Assembly (NCBI GenBank): GCA_964522485.1
Contig: CAZFUS010000024.1
Coordinates: 1-31,704 of the forward strand
Direction of reading: 5' to 3'
Length of the DNA: 31,704 nucleotides
DNA from: Methylohalomonas sp964522485
GTDB lineage: Bacteria > Pseudomonadota > Gammaproteobacteria > Methylohalomonadales > Methylohalomonadaceae
The translations under genes and the position numbers were made by a program. The notes beneath the pieces were generated by a model. That model saw nothing but the letters and a program-made list of their open reading frames with translations, did not search any database and had not been told where the DNA came from. Below, one piece after another: positions 16,543 to 25,034 of this stretch; position 1 is the stretch's first letter, and each line of letters starts with the position of its first letter.

Positions 16543-17125
16543 TCGCCGCCGTTTCACCCTGCAACTGACGTGCATTCCGGCGTGCATTCTCGGCGGCGTC
16601 ATCCTGTCCGAGCGCACTGTATGCCCGCGCGATCAATTCCCAGTTACCGGCCATCAGCCGGCGGTCGCCCGAGGCCAGCGTATTGGATTTATTCGCCAGA
16701 TCGATGGCCGCCTGATAACTGCCCTGTTGCAGTCGCAGTACACCCAGGCGATGCCAGAGCCAGGGGTTTTTGGGCTCAATGCGTAATGCCCGTTCAAGAC
16801 TGGCCGCGGCTTGTTCACCCTGACCGGCGGCAGCCTGTTCGCGGGCCGTGTCAAGTAATGCGACTACCGCCGGACTTGCAGTCGGCTGCTTCTGCTGTGG
16901 CTTCGGAGCCTGAACCGGCGCTTCGTCACGTTCCCGATCGGATGTCGGTGGGGGCAACTCTTCAATCACCGGCGGCGGAATTCGGGATTCAAGCGGCGCC
17001 TGATCGGAAGGTGGTTGTGGCGCTCGTCGTTCGACCGGCACCCGATCCTGCGAAGGGCCGAAGGAACAGGCCGTGGTAAATGCAACGAGACTCAGAATGC
17101 TACAGCGAATGAAATTTTCCAGCAT
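16529..17125 (-). CDS. TPR lipoprotein, likely PBP1B activator LpoP-like
   Basis: From the ATG at 17125 the product is 198 residues, with a lipoprotein-type start: basic and hydrophobic residues 1-19, then Cys20 in LVAFTTAC. A Pro-rich disordered linker covers roughly 25-85, and TPR-like helices cover about 90-190 (EQAAASLERALRIEPKNPWL, LGVLRLQQGSYQAAIDLA, ARAYSALGQDDAAENA). It follows the PBP1B gene in the same direction at close spacing. In Pseudomonas aeruginosa, the TPR lipoprotein LpoP encoded beside the PBP1B gene activates PBP1B; layout and architecture match, so that role is inferred. The frame extends to a TTG at 17170, but the ATG start fits the lipoprotein signal better. Neither start has an ideally spaced ribosome site. 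Confidence 0.75.
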   Translation of the reverse strand: MLENFIRCSILSLVAFTTACSFGPSQDRVPVERRAPQPPSDQAPLESRIPPPVIEELPPPTSDRERDEAPVQAPKPQQKQPTASPAVVALLDTAREQAAAGQGEQAAASLERALRIEPKNPWLWHRLGVLRLQQGSYQAAIDLANKSNTLASGDRRLMAGNWELIARAYSALGQDDAAENARRNARQLQGETAATTPR

Positions 17126-17194
17126 AGGCTGTAATGATACATGAATCTGATATATGAATCCGTCAGGCAATGACCTCCCGGCGGTCAGTTCCAG

Positions 17195-19495
17195 CTACAA
17201 CGGCGGAGTGGGCACGCGGCGCCGTTCCTCAAATCGATCAGATTCCCGGCACGGCTGATAGCCCTCAGGCAGGTATGGCAGGATGAACGGGAAAGCTGAT
17301 GCCCGCGGGCATTCTTCATCGGTACGCTGGCCGTTCAGTACTTTCTGCCAGCGTACATTATCCGGCGGCGTCAGTGTCAAAGGCTGCGGCTTGAGACCCA
17401 GCATAATATCAGTCCAGACTTGCAGCGCGCCGCTGGCACCGGTCAGTCCGGTCGGTTTATTATCATCACGGCCGACCCAGACCACTGCGAGCTTATCGCT
17501 GCCGAAGCCTGCAAACCAGCTGTCACGCAGATCGTCGGTGGTACCGGTCTTGCCCGCGAGCGGCAGGTAATTCGGCAGGCGTGCCGCTGCTGCGCGCGCC
17601 GTTCCCCGTTCTACAACCTGAGTCATCAGAAATGTTGTCAGATAGGTGGCTGCGCTCGGCAAAACCTGATCGACCGCCAGCGGATAACGGCTTAACGGCT
17701 CACCATTCTGATCCAGTACGGCGAGAATCGATTTCAGGGGTGTACGGAAGCCACCGCCGGCCAGGATCTGATAGATTTGGGTTACCTGCAGTGGTGACAT
17801 CTCCACGGACCCCAGCATCAGCGAAGGATAATGCGGCACGGATAATCCCGGCAGTGTGGTCTCCACGGTCTTGGCGACACGGTCCACACCCAGTTCAAGT
17901 CCCAGATTAACGGTCGCCAGATTGTAGGAATGTGCCAGTGCCCGATACATGGGCACCTGACCATGCAGTTCGCGGTCGTAGTTCTGCGGTGTCCACTCGC
18001 CACCGCTGCGCTGCGGCACACGCACAGGAGAATCCGACAACGGTGTGAGAACGTTGTAGCGTTCCGGTTCTGCCAGTGCAGTAAGATAGACGAGTGGCTT
18101 CACCAGAGAACCGATAGGCCGTGCCGCATCCAGTGCCCGATTGAATCCGAAAGCTGCATCACCGCGCTGACCGACGAGTGCCGTCACTTCCCCGGTATCC
18201 ACACTGGCAACAATTGCAGTACCCTGCAGTTCACTGCTGCGTTCATTGTTCTTTTCCAGATCTGCCAGACGCCGTTTCAGCGCTTCCATGACCACATGCT
18301 GTTGCACTGGATCGAGTGTCGTGAAGATACGCAGTCCTTCATTGCGCAGATCCTCATTGTCATATTCGCGGTGCAGCTGCCGCCGTACCAGGTCGCTAAA
18401 TGCCGGATAGCGATCCGACGTCCAGCCCGGTACACGACTGATTTTGAGCGGCACCTGCTTAAGTTCCCTGGTGCGTGCCTCTGTCAGAAAATCCTGCTGC
18501 AGCATCAGATCAAATACCAGATTACGGCGATCGCGTGCCCGTTCCGGATGACGCCGTGGATTGTAATAAGAGGCGCCGCGCACCAAACCAACCAACAGCG
18601 CCAGCTGATCCGTTGTGAGTTCAGTGAGTGGTCGCCGGAAATAAAATTCAGCCGCCAGCCCGAAGCCATGGATGGAATTGCCACCCTGCTGCCCCAGATA
18701 GACTTCGTTCAGATACGCTTCGAGAATAGCCTGCTTGCTGTAATGTGCCTCGAGCAGTAACGCCATTACTGCTTCGTTGATCTTGCGCCACCAGCTGCGT
18801 TCCTGGGTCAGATAAAAATTCTTGACCAACTGCTGAGTCAGTGTGCTGCCACCCTGAACAATCCCTCCGGCGCGCAGGTTGGCCCAGGCAGCGCGGGCAA
18901 TTGCATAGAGATCGATACCATAATGGCTATAAAAATTTTGATCCTCTACTGCGATGAGCGCCTCGATCAATGCCTCCGGCGCTTGCTCGAACCGGATCAA
19001 TATCCGGTCTTCATGATGTTCCGGATAGATCTTGCCAATTACCTGTGGCTCCAGGCGTACCAGCGGCACGGCTTTGCCGCTGATATCAGTCAACTTTGCA
19101 ATACGGCCGCCATTGAAACGTATCAACAGGCGACGCGATGGTTCCTCGCCATCCCAGAATTTGAAGGTGCGCGTATAGACGCTGACGCGGCTATCACTGA
19201 CTGCATATTCGCCGGGATCCCCGGCCTGTTTACCACGCCCGTAACCCAGCGCTTCGAGTTCCCGCAGCAGATCGTCACGTCCCAGATCAGCACCGGTATA
19301 AAGATCCAGGGGCCGGGCATAAACACGCGCCGGCAATGCCCAGCGTTTACCTTCAAATGCGGTGCGCACCTCACGATCCAGCCAGGCTACATAGACGGCC
19401 GCTATCGCCAGAAGAACCGTCAGACACAATAACCAGAATCCGAAGCGTGATCGCCGACGAGATCGTTTCTTGCGCTGCTTGCGTCGTTTTGCCAT
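17195..19495 (-). CDS. mrcB: bifunctional penicillin-binding protein 1B
   Basis: A class A PBP that polymerises glycan strands and cross-links peptides in the periplasm, anchored in the inner membrane. I take the ATG at 19495 (MAKRRKQRKK), giving 766 residues. A very basic cytoplasmic tail is followed by one membrane segment (about 20-42), a UB2H-like region, then the GT51 domain with catalytic VEDQNFYSHYGID and GGSTLTQQLVKNFYL. The transpeptidase domain shows SLVK (active Ser), the SYN triad and KTGTT. The order and length fit PBP1B rather than PBP1A. Its neighbour is the LpoP-like lipoprotein. Confidence 0.95.
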   Translation of the reverse strand: MAKRRKQRKKRSRRRSRFGFWLLCLTVLLAIAAVYVAWLDREVRTAFEGKRWALPARVYARPLDLYTGADLGRDDLLRELEALGYGRGKQAGDPGEYAVSDSRVSVYTRTFKFWDGEEPSRRLLIRFNGGRIAKLTDISGKAVPLVRLEPQVIGKIYPEHHEDRILIRFEQAPEALIEALIAVEDQNFYSHYGIDLYAIARAAWANLRAGGIVQGGSTLTQQLVKNFYLTQERSWWRKINEAVMALLLEAHYSKQAILEAYLNEVYLGQQGGNSIHGFGLAAEFYFRRPLTELTTDQLALLVGLVRGASYYNPRRHPERARDRRNLVFDLMLQQDFLTEARTRELKQVPLKISRVPGWTSDRYPAFSDLVRRQLHREYDNEDLRNEGLRIFTTLDPVQQHVVMEALKRRLADLEKNNERSSELQGTAIVASVDTGEVTALVGQRGDAAFGFNRALDAARPIGSLVKPLVYLTALAEPERYNVLTPLSDSPVRVPQRSGGEWTPQNYDRELHGQVPMYRALAHSYNLATVNLGLELGVDRVAKTVETTLPGLSVPHYPSLMLGSVEMSPLQVTQIYQILAGGGFRTPLKSILAVLDQNGEPLSRYPLAVDQVLPSAATYLTTFLMTQVVERGTARAAAARLPNYLPLAGKTGTTDDLRDSWFAGFGSDKLAVVWVGRDDNKPTGLTGASGALQVWTDIMLGLKPQPLTLTPPDNVRWQKVLNGQRTDEECPRASAFPFILPYLPEGYQPCRESDRFEERRRVPTPPL

Positions 19496-19591
19496 CCGAA
19501 ATTCAACCAAACATCAAATAACAGGCAACCATACTGGGGTGTCAGAAATTCGACAGTTATAACGATTAAAAATATCCGGGAGAAATGAAAA

Positions 19592-19613
19592 GGGCCCCAT
19601 AATCATGGGGCCC
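19592..19613 (-). terminator. intrinsic terminator after the histone-like gene
   Basis: GGGCCCCAT (19592-19600) and ATGGGGCCC (19605-19613) form a perfect 9-bp stem with a 4-base loop, followed on the minus strand by TTTTCATTT. It ends the histone-like transcript before mrcB. It lies 163 bases past the annotated histone stop but only 35 bases past the end of the -1-frame extension. Confidence 0.85.
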
Positions 19614-19647
19614 ATATAGTAAAAGCGGCTGCTACCGGCAACCGGCC

Positions 19648-19779
19648 CTAGAGCTGGTCTGTAATGGCCAGTTTCCTGACCAGCTTACGCCGCTGCTCCT
19701 TGCGGGCCTTGATCACCGCCTGCGCCTTGCGCCGGCGGATTTGATCACTTTGTGCCGGTGTTCGGCCACTGCGGCTTAC
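19648..19779 (-). other. -1-frame extension of the histone-like gene (43 codons)
   Basis: Downstream of the histone-like stop, the -1 frame is open for 43 codons, from GTA at 19779 to TAG at 19648. It encodes a basic, helix-prone peptide (VSRSGRTPAQ, then DQIRRRKAQAVIKARKEQ, ending LAITDQL). Later codons are rich in G/C at position three, as in real genes of this window. The junction is A_AAA_AAG followed directly by TAA. It may be reached by ribosomal or transcriptional slippage, or the reading frame may be broken by a homopolymer sequence error. Confidence 0.5.
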
Positions 19780-20063
19780 TTTTTTTTCGTACGCCGCTTG
19801 GCCTTCTTCTTTGCAGCCTTTTTCTTGGCCTTCTTCTTGGTCACCTTTTTCTTGGAGACCTTGCGTCTGGCCTTTTTCTTTGCAGCTTTTTTCTTGGCTT
19901 TTTTCTTAGCCGTTTTCTTTTTGGCTTTCTTCTTTGAAGCCTTTTTCTTGGCTGCCTTCTTCTTGGCGGCCTTCTTCTTAGCGGTTACTTTCCTTCTAGC
20001 TGCCGTCTTCTTCTTGGCAGCTGTCTTCTTACGACGAGTTGAGGTCTTCTTTCTCATTGCCAT
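19776..20063 (-). CDS. lysine/alanine-rich histone H1-like DNA-binding protein
   Basis: From the ATG at 20063, which has GGGGAG 7 bases upstream, this is a 95-residue protein (MAMRKKTSTRRKK...), almost wholly Lys, Ala and Arg in repeats of the type KKKAAKKKA. An in-frame ATG at 20078 overlaps that ribosome site and is less likely. Such histone H1-like proteins bind DNA without sequence preference and compact the nucleoid. Low complexity means homology cannot be judged from residues alone. The 0-frame stop follows an 8-A run (see extension at 19648-19779). It stands alone, with an A-tract promoter upstream and a terminator downstream. Confidence 0.85.
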   Translation of the reverse strand: MAMRKKTSTRRKKTAAKKKTAARRKVTAKKKAAKKKAAKKKASKKKAKKKTAKKKAKKKAAKKKARRKVSKKKVTKKKAKKKAAKKKAKRRTKKK

Positions 20064-20142
20064 AGATTGACTCCCCATTTGAACCTGATTTTAGGTTAAG
20101 TCCTGTTTAGCTACAGCAAATTTAAAACAGAACTCGCAACTT

Positions 20143-20191
20143 ATTATAGTAATCTTTTTTTAATTTTCGAATTTTTTTTGCAATTTTTTTT
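20143..20191 (-). promoter_or_regulatory. promoter of the histone-like gene with upstream A-tracts
   Basis: A perfect -10 TATAAT (20143-20148, minus) is preceded at 17 bases by a weak -35 (TTCGAA). Three runs of 7-8 A on the minus strand (20155-20161, 20172-20179, 20184-20191) lie in and above it. They resemble UP-element or curved DNA and could be bound by nucleoid proteins. Confidence 0.55.
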
Positions 20192-20273
20192 GATAAAGCA
20201 ATAACACACAAGCAGCTTTGATGGATCAAAATTGAAATGTGCACGTTTTCGTTGGGGCTGTATGTCGATCGAT

Positions 20274-20945
20274 TCAAGCGTTTGAGGCGGCCTGATCCAA
20301 TGCTGTAAGCAGGTCCCTTTTAACCTGTTCCACCGACTGCATGCCGTCGATTTCAATATAACGTGGAGCATTTTCAGAGCCTTTTTCAGCCTGTTTCTGA
20401 TAGTACTCAACCAGTGGCTCGGTCTGCTCATGATAGACTTTCAGACGCTTTCGCACGGTCTCTTCCTTATCATCGTCACGCTGAATCAGCGGTTCACCGG
20501 TCACGTCATCACGGCCTGCCTGCTGTGGTGGATTGAACTCGACATGGTAGGTGCGGCCCGAAGCTGGATGGACACGCCGTCCGCTCATGCGACGGATGAT
20601 GACCTCGTCATCGGTCTTCAGCTCGACGACGTAATCGATATCAATACCAGCCTGCTGCATACCCTCGGCCTGGGCAATTGTGCGTGGAAAACCATCCATG
20701 AGGTAGCCATTCCGGCAGTCTGGTTGCTGCACCCGTTCCTGCACCAGCGCCAGAATCAAATCATCCGAAACCAGTTTGCCAGCATCCATGATCTGCTTTG
20801 CCTGCTGGCCGAGTTCTGTACCCGCCTTGACAGCGGCACGCAACATATCGCCCGTGGAAATTTGCGGTATACCAAAATGTTCCTGGATATAGGCTGCCTG
20901 AGTGCCCTTGCCGGCGCCCGGCGGTCCGAGCAGAATAGTTTTCAC
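20274..20945 (-). CDS. adk: adenylate kinase
   Basis: Adk catalyses ATP + AMP = 2 ADP in the cytosol. The P-loop GPPGAGKGTQ is at residues 7-16, the AMP-binding STGDMLRAAV near 30-39, DGFPRT near 84-89, and a long-form LID domain (about 122-160, GRRVHPASGRTYH) without the four-Cys zinc site, as in most Gram-negatives. At 223 residues it is slightly longer than the E. coli enzyme. The GTG at 20945 has AGGAG 8 bases upstream, which decides the start. Confidence 0.97.
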   Translation of the reverse strand: MKTILLGPPGAGKGTQAAYIQEHFGIPQISTGDMLRAAVKAGTELGQQAKQIMDAGKLVSDDLILALVQERVQQPDCRNGYLMDGFPRTIAQAEGMQQAGIDIDYVVELKTDDEVIIRRMSGRRVHPASGRTYHVEFNPPQQAGRDDVTGEPLIQRDDDKEETVRKRLKVYHEQTEPLVEYYQKQAEKGSENAPRYIEIDGMQSVEQVKRDLLTALDQAASNA

Positions 20946-21023
20946 TGCGAATTCTCCTTGTATATTGCTGAAAAATAAGGGTATGTTATTGAATCAATTT
21001 TATTTAATCATGCGAGCGGCAAA

Positions 21024-21404
21024 GTGAAAATTGAAATAGAAACCGGCTCGGACAACCGCATAAAGTTCTACGGTCCTGGCGAGTTGATTATCAATGAGTC
21101 GCGCTACACAGCAAGTCTGATCCTAACTCCGCAACACATTATTTCTGACTGGCCACCACAACGCTTCACCGAACTGGAACCGGAACATTTCGAACCTTTC
21201 ATCACCATACAACCGGAAGTAGTCATCGTCGGCACCGGTAACAGCCTGCGCTTTCCCTCTGCAGAGACGCTCAATCCTCTGATCGCGCACGAACTGGGCT
21301 ATGAAATCATGGATACCGGCGCGGCCTGCCGCTGCTACAACATCCTGATGACGGAGGGTCGTAACGTCGCCGCGGCCCTGCTGATGATTGAACCGGGTGA
21401 ATAG
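21024..21404 (+). CDS. Mth938-domain protein (DUF498)
   Basis: This small cytosolic protein has the Mth938-like domain, related to human NDUFAF3, which helps complex I assembly; the bacterial role is not defined. At 126 residues it has the usual length. Blocks seen are ESRYTASLILTPQHIISDWP, PEVVIVGTGNSLRFP and GYEIMDTGAACRCYNILMTEGR. The start is a GTG at 21024; the nearest upstream ATG (21010) leads to a stop within six codons. It is divergent from adk and convergent with rpoS. Confidence 0.85.
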   Translation: MKIEIETGSDNRIKFYGPGELIINESRYTASLILTPQHIISDWPPQRFTELEPEHFEPFITIQPEVVIVGTGNSLRFPSAETLNPLIAHELGYEIMDTGAACRCYNILMTEGRNVAAALLMIEPGE

Positions 21405-21484
21405 CAGACAGCTAATAGCGGGCATCTCCTTCCCGGCCCTGACGCACGCGGATTGCAATGCTGTCAGCTACGGCCTATCGGCTT

Positions 21485-22516
21485 TCAGCGCTCTGAAAAC
21501 AGTGCTTCAATAGAGAATCCCTCGCGCTCAAGTATATGCCGTAAACGCTTGATAGCCTCGATCTGAATCTGGCGCACCCGTTCACGGGTCACACCGAGTT
21601 CATTGCCGATTTCTTCCAGGGTGGCTACTTCGCACCCGTGCAGACCGAAACGGTGCTCTACGACGGCACATTGCTTTTCAGTCAACTGCGATAACCAGGT
21701 ATCTATGTGTCGCTGAATGTCGCTATTCTGCAACAGCAACGAGGGATCCAGATTGTGTTCATCCGGTATCGTGTCGAGCAGCGACTTGTCCGAATCGGGG
21801 CCGGCCGGCGTATCAACCGAAGTGACACGCTCGTTCAAACCGAGCATACGCTTGACCTCATTGATAGGCCGATCCAGCATCTCGGCAACGTCCTCGGGAC
21901 TGGGTTCACGATCGAGCTGCTGCGCCAACTTACGCGCCGCACGCAAGTATATGTTGATCTCCTTAACGATATGGATGGGCAGGCGCACGGTACGGGTCTG
22001 ATTCATCAGAGCGCGTTCAATCGTCTGCCGGATCCACCAGGTCGCATAGGTGGAAAAGCGGAATCCCTTTTCCGGATCAAATTTCTCGACAGCGCGAATC
22101 AGTCCCAGATTGCCCTCCTCGATTAAATCCAGCAACGCCAGGCCCCTGTTCATATAGCGACGTGCGATTTTGACGACCAGCCTGAGGTTGCTCTCGATCA
22201 TACGCCGGCGTGCAGCCTGATCGCCCTTGCGCGCCAAACGACCGTAATAAACCTCTTCTTCGGCAGTCAGAAGCGGTGAAAAACCGATCTCGCTGAGATA
22301 CAGACGGGTAGCATCCAGTTCGCCTTCGGGGATGGTGCCGGCGGTGTAACCGGTATTGCCGCCGGCTGGTACGGCAGTTTCTTCATCAGCTTCGGCAACA
22401 CTCGCAGTATCGGCTTCTTCATTGCCGTCTTCGATATCCGGGTAATCTGCGTCGAGATAGTCCGAGGTATTTTCTTCCTCGCCGCTCTGATTTTCCTTGG
22501 AATCGACGGGAATCAT
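21485..22516 (-). CDS. rpoS: RNA polymerase sigma factor RpoS
   Basis: The stationary-phase/general stress sigma factor. From the ATG at 22516 it is 343 residues. An acidic N-terminal part (about 1-65) precedes region 1.2 (DATRLYLSEIGFSPLLT), region 2 (IESNLRLVVKIARRYMNRGL, LDLIEEGNLGLIRAVEKF, FSTYATWWIRQTIERA), region 3 and region 4 with the helix-turn-helix (EEIGNELGVTRERVRQIQ). The short spacing from nlpD (under 30 bases) and order nlpD-rpoS are classic. In enterics the main rpoS promoter lies inside nlpD; the same is likely here but not visible as a clear site. Confidence 0.97.
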   Translation of the reverse strand: MIPVDSKENQSGEEENTSDYLDADYPDIEDGNEEADTASVAEADEETAVPAGGNTGYTAGTIPEGELDATRLYLSEIGFSPLLTAEEEVYYGRLARKGDQAARRRMIESNLRLVVKIARRYMNRGLALLDLIEEGNLGLIRAVEKFDPEKGFRFSTYATWWIRQTIERALMNQTRTVRLPIHIVKEINIYLRAARKLAQQLDREPSPEDVAEMLDRPINEVKRMLGLNERVTSVDTPAGPDSDKSLLDTIPDEHNLDPSLLLQNSDIQRHIDTWLSQLTEKQCAVVEHRFGLHGCEVATLEEIGNELGVTRERVRQIQIEAIKRLRHILEREGFSIEALFSER

Positions 22517-22542
22517 CGGCAAGCGGAAATCAACGAGTCGGA

Positions 22543-23511
22543 TTAACCCTGCCGTTGCGGCAGATGCTTGAGCGGATCGATCGGCTGACCGTTACGCCGG
22601 ATTTCGAAATGCAGGGCGGCACGTCCGTCAGCACCTGTTCCCATGGTGGCAATCTGTTGGCCGCTTGTGACACTGTCACCTTCATTCACGAGCAGTTCGC
22701 TATTGTGCGCATAGGCACTGAGGTAGGTATCATTATGCTTGATGATAATAAGCTTTCCATAACCGATAAGTCCACTCCCGCTATACACGACCTGGCCCGG
22801 CGCAGCGGCCTGAATCGGCTGACCGACACGGCCACTGAGTTTGATGCCTTTTTCCGCGGTTGGTGATTGCATCCGTATCAGCGATCCCTTAGTCGGCCAT
22901 TGCCACGTAATCGGCCCCTTGGGGAGAGATTCAGCAGGCGCTGATGGAGTCTCAGCGGGCTTGCGCATTGCAATGTCTGTATCCGTTGCGTGTGGTGGCC
23001 CTGGTTTCGGCGCATCAGTTTTGCGTGCCGTTGTATCTATGGGTGGTGAGGGCATCGTTCTGGGTAATGGCGGCGACGGTACCGTACCCGGCGGCTTGCC
23101 GGTATTCGGCGCAGATTTCGGTAATGGCGCTGACGGGCTATCTGATCGTGAGGCTGCTTTGCTACGCGTGACGGCAGCCGATGGCTGCCTGGCAGGCTGT
23201 GCCGGTGCCTGCAATCGGATCCGATCACCCGGATAGATAGTGTATGGCGCCCGTATGTCATTCCACTGCGCCACATCGCGGTAATCGAGGCCGTAGCGCC
23301 AGGCAATCGCATACAGCGTATCGCCGCGGCTGACTCTATACTCACCACTTTCAGGAACAGGGGCGGGACCGGGTGCCTTGCTTGCCGAAGGTGTTGTTCT
23401 GGTCACCGGATCAGTCACCGGCGCGTATCCACCACCACAGCCGGTCAAGACAAGAATAAACATACCCACTGCCAATCGACAACGCAGTGCCTCCATCATC
23501 CCTGCTGTCAT
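22543..23511 (-). CDS. nlpD: NlpD-type lipoprotein (LysM plus degenerate LytM domain)
   Basis: NlpD-type proteins activate the amidase AmiC at the division septum. The signal ends in lipobox LTGC (Cys25). A LysM peptidoglycan-binding domain follows (about 57-100, SRGDTLYAIAWRYGL), then a Pro/Ser-rich linker, and a C-terminal M23/LytM fold (about 200-315). Catalytic residues are lost: the usual HxxxD position reads EKGIKL and the HxH motif reads AALHFE. It is therefore an activator, not a hydrolase. The ATG directly follows the pcm TGA. The neighbours surE, pcm and rpoS fix the identity. Confidence 0.94.
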   Translation of the reverse strand: MTAGMMEALRCRLAVGMFILVLTGCGGGYAPVTDPVTRTTPSASKAPGPAPVPESGEYRVSRGDTLYAIAWRYGLDYRDVAQWNDIRAPYTIYPGDRIRLQAPAQPARQPSAAVTRSKAASRSDSPSAPLPKSAPNTGKPPGTVPSPPLPRTMPSPPIDTTARKTDAPKPGPPHATDTDIAMRKPAETPSAPAESLPKGPITWQWPTKGSLIRMQSPTAEKGIKLSGRVGQPIQAAAPGQVVYSGSGLIGYGKLIIIKHNDTYLSAYAHNSELLVNEGDSVTSGQQIATMGTGADGRAALHFEIRRNGQPIDPLKHLPQRQG

Positions 23512-24177
23512 TCAGACTACCCCTTTCAACATCGGCACAAAACTCACCATATCGAGTGAGGCCTCTTCATATCCGTCATGTGTGCGGGTTACGGCCAGCA
23601 GTTTCTGTGCACCGGCATGCCCGACCGGAATCAACAGACGTCCACCTACGGCGAGCTGCTCGAGCAGCGTCTGCGGAATGCCGACCGGCGCAGCGGCCAC
23701 CAGAATGCCATCATACGGTCCCTGTTCCGGCCAGCCCAGATTACCATCGCCGTGTTTGGTGCGTATATTACGCAGACGCAGCGCATGAAAATGCTCCCGC
23801 GCCCGATCCAGCAAGGCGCTGATACGTTCGATGCTGTAAACACGCTCCACCAGATGCGCCAGTATCACCGTCTGGTAACCACAGCCGGTGCCGATCTCGA
23901 GCACCCGCGCCATATTTTCTCCCTGGAATAGTGCTTCAGTCATGCGCGCCACGATATAAGGCTGTGAAATCGTCTGACTGTAACCGATCGGCAACGCCGT
24001 GTTTTCATAGGCACGGCTGGCCAGCGCTTCATCCACAAAAATATGACGCGGGATGCTGCGCATGGCCTGCAGGATCCGTTCATCCCGGATACCCATTTCG
24101 CGCAGGCGCTCGATCAGGCGATCCCGGGCCCGCTGTGAGGTCATGCCGATGCCGTTAAAGCGTTTATTCATGCACAT
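23512..24177 (-). CDS. pcm: protein-L-isoaspartate O-methyltransferase
   Basis: Pcm methylates L-isoaspartyl residues in damaged proteins with S-adenosylmethionine, starting their repair. Motifs: GYSQTISQPYIVARMTEAL (substrate side), the SAM-binding VLEIGTGCGYQTVILAHL, and the later block YDGILVAAAPVGIPQTLLEQL. The longest frame is 221 residues; an internal ATG at 24144 (MTSQRARDRLIERL) would give 210, closer to E. coli Pcm, and neither start has a strong ribosome site. It overlaps surE and touches nlpD (TGAATG), so the four genes form one operon. Confidence 0.95.
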   Translation of the reverse strand: MCMNKRFNGIGMTSQRARDRLIERLREMGIRDERILQAMRSIPRHIFVDEALASRAYENTALPIGYSQTISQPYIVARMTEALFQGENMARVLEIGTGCGYQTVILAHLVERVYSIERISALLDRAREHFHALRLRNIRTKHGDGNLGWPEQGPYDGILVAAAPVGIPQTLLEQLAVGGRLLIPVGHAGAQKLLAVTRTHDGYEEASLDMVSFVPMLKGVV

Positions 24178-24922
24178 CCATTTCGTTCAGCCACGCCGCC
24201 AGCGAATCCATGTAATTGAACCGGGTCAGATCAACCTGTATCGGTGTAATCGACACGCTGCCTTGACGCACGGCATGAAAATCAGTTCCCGGGCCGGCAT
24301 CCTCCTCGCGTCCGACCGGCCCGACCCAGTAAATAGCGTGACCGCGCGGATCTGTTGTACGGATCGCGGGTTCGGATTTATGGCGATGCCCAAGCCGGGT
24401 GACTTCGAAACCGGCCAGCGATGAATAGGAACGATCAGGAATATTGACGTTCAGCAGCACATCAGTGGCCAACGGCCAGTCCTGTAGATGACCGATCAAC
24501 TTCAACATCACCTGTACGGCGGTTTCATAGTACTGTGGACTTTCGCCTGCCAGCGACACTGCGATCGCCGGTACGCCCAGAAAGCGGGCCTCCATGGCAG
24601 CGGCAACGGTGCCGGAATAGAGTACATCATCACCCAGGTTAGCGCCGTTGTTGATGCCACTGACGACCATGTCCGGCTCTTCTTCCAATAATCCTGTTAT
24701 TGCGAGGTGCACGCAATCAGTTGGCGTACCGTTGACATAGATGAAGCCATTGGGCGCCGTCTGCGGGCGAATCGGCTGATCCAGCGTCAGAGAGTTGCTG
24801 GCGCCGCTGCGATCCCGATCCGGCGCCACAACCGTAATGCGTCCGAGCGACTGCAGAGCCTCGGCCAGATAACCGAGCCCGGGCGCCTGATAACCGTCAT
24901 CGTTGCTTAGCAGGAAATGCAT
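24164..24922 (-). CDS. surE: 5'/3'-nucleotidase SurE
   Basis: SurE is a metal-dependent nucleoside monophosphate phosphatase linked to survival in stationary phase. The N-terminal LLSNDDGYQAPG holds the two metal-binding Asp residues (8 and 9); SGINNGANLGDDVLYSGTV carries the metal-binding Asn and substrate loop. At 252 residues it has family length. It is the first gene of surE-pcm-nlpD-rpoS on the minus strand, overlapping pcm by 14 bases. Confidence 0.96.
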   Translation of the reverse strand: MHFLLSNDDGYQAPGLGYLAEALQSLGRITVVAPDRDRSGASNSLTLDQPIRPQTAPNGFIYVNGTPTDCVHLAITGLLEEEPDMVVSGINNGANLGDDVLYSGTVAAAMEARFLGVPAIAVSLAGESPQYYETAVQVMLKLIGHLQDWPLATDVLLNVNIPDRSYSSLAGFEVTRLGHRHKSEPAIRTTDPRGHAIYWVGPVGREEDAGPGTDFHAVRQGSVSITPIQVDLTRFNYMDSLAAWLNEMDVHE

Positions 24923-24949
24923 CTCTGGGCAGGTCTATTTAGTCATCAA

Positions 24950-25021
24950 CCTGCTGCATACTTCAGCAGGCCAGCATGGATATTCTGCCTTGTCTGTGCC
25001 GCCCGGAAAATCCCCGGGTGG
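24950..25021 (-). other. two hairpins between argF and surE
   Basis: CCTGCTG/CAGCAGG (24950-24956, 24964-24970) is a perfect 7-bp hairpin. CCGCCCGG/CCGGGTGG (24999-25006, 25014-25021) pairs over 8 bp with one G-U. Neither is followed by a clear T-tract on the minus strand, so they could end argF transcription only weakly or shape the surE leader. Confidence 0.35.
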
Positions 25022-25034
25022 ATTGAGCAGGCAT

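Noticed and set aside
17930..18760. 276-codon plus-strand frame opposite mrcB
   Set aside because: Antisense to PBP1B with its transpeptidase and GT51 motifs intact.
19741..20070. Phe/Leu-rich plus-strand frame that looks like a membrane protein
   Set aside because: It is the reverse complement of the Lys/Ala codon repeats in the histone-like gene.
22543..23511. Active M23 peptidoglycan endopeptidase
   Set aside because: The metal-binding HxxxD and HxH residues are absent, as in NlpD activators.
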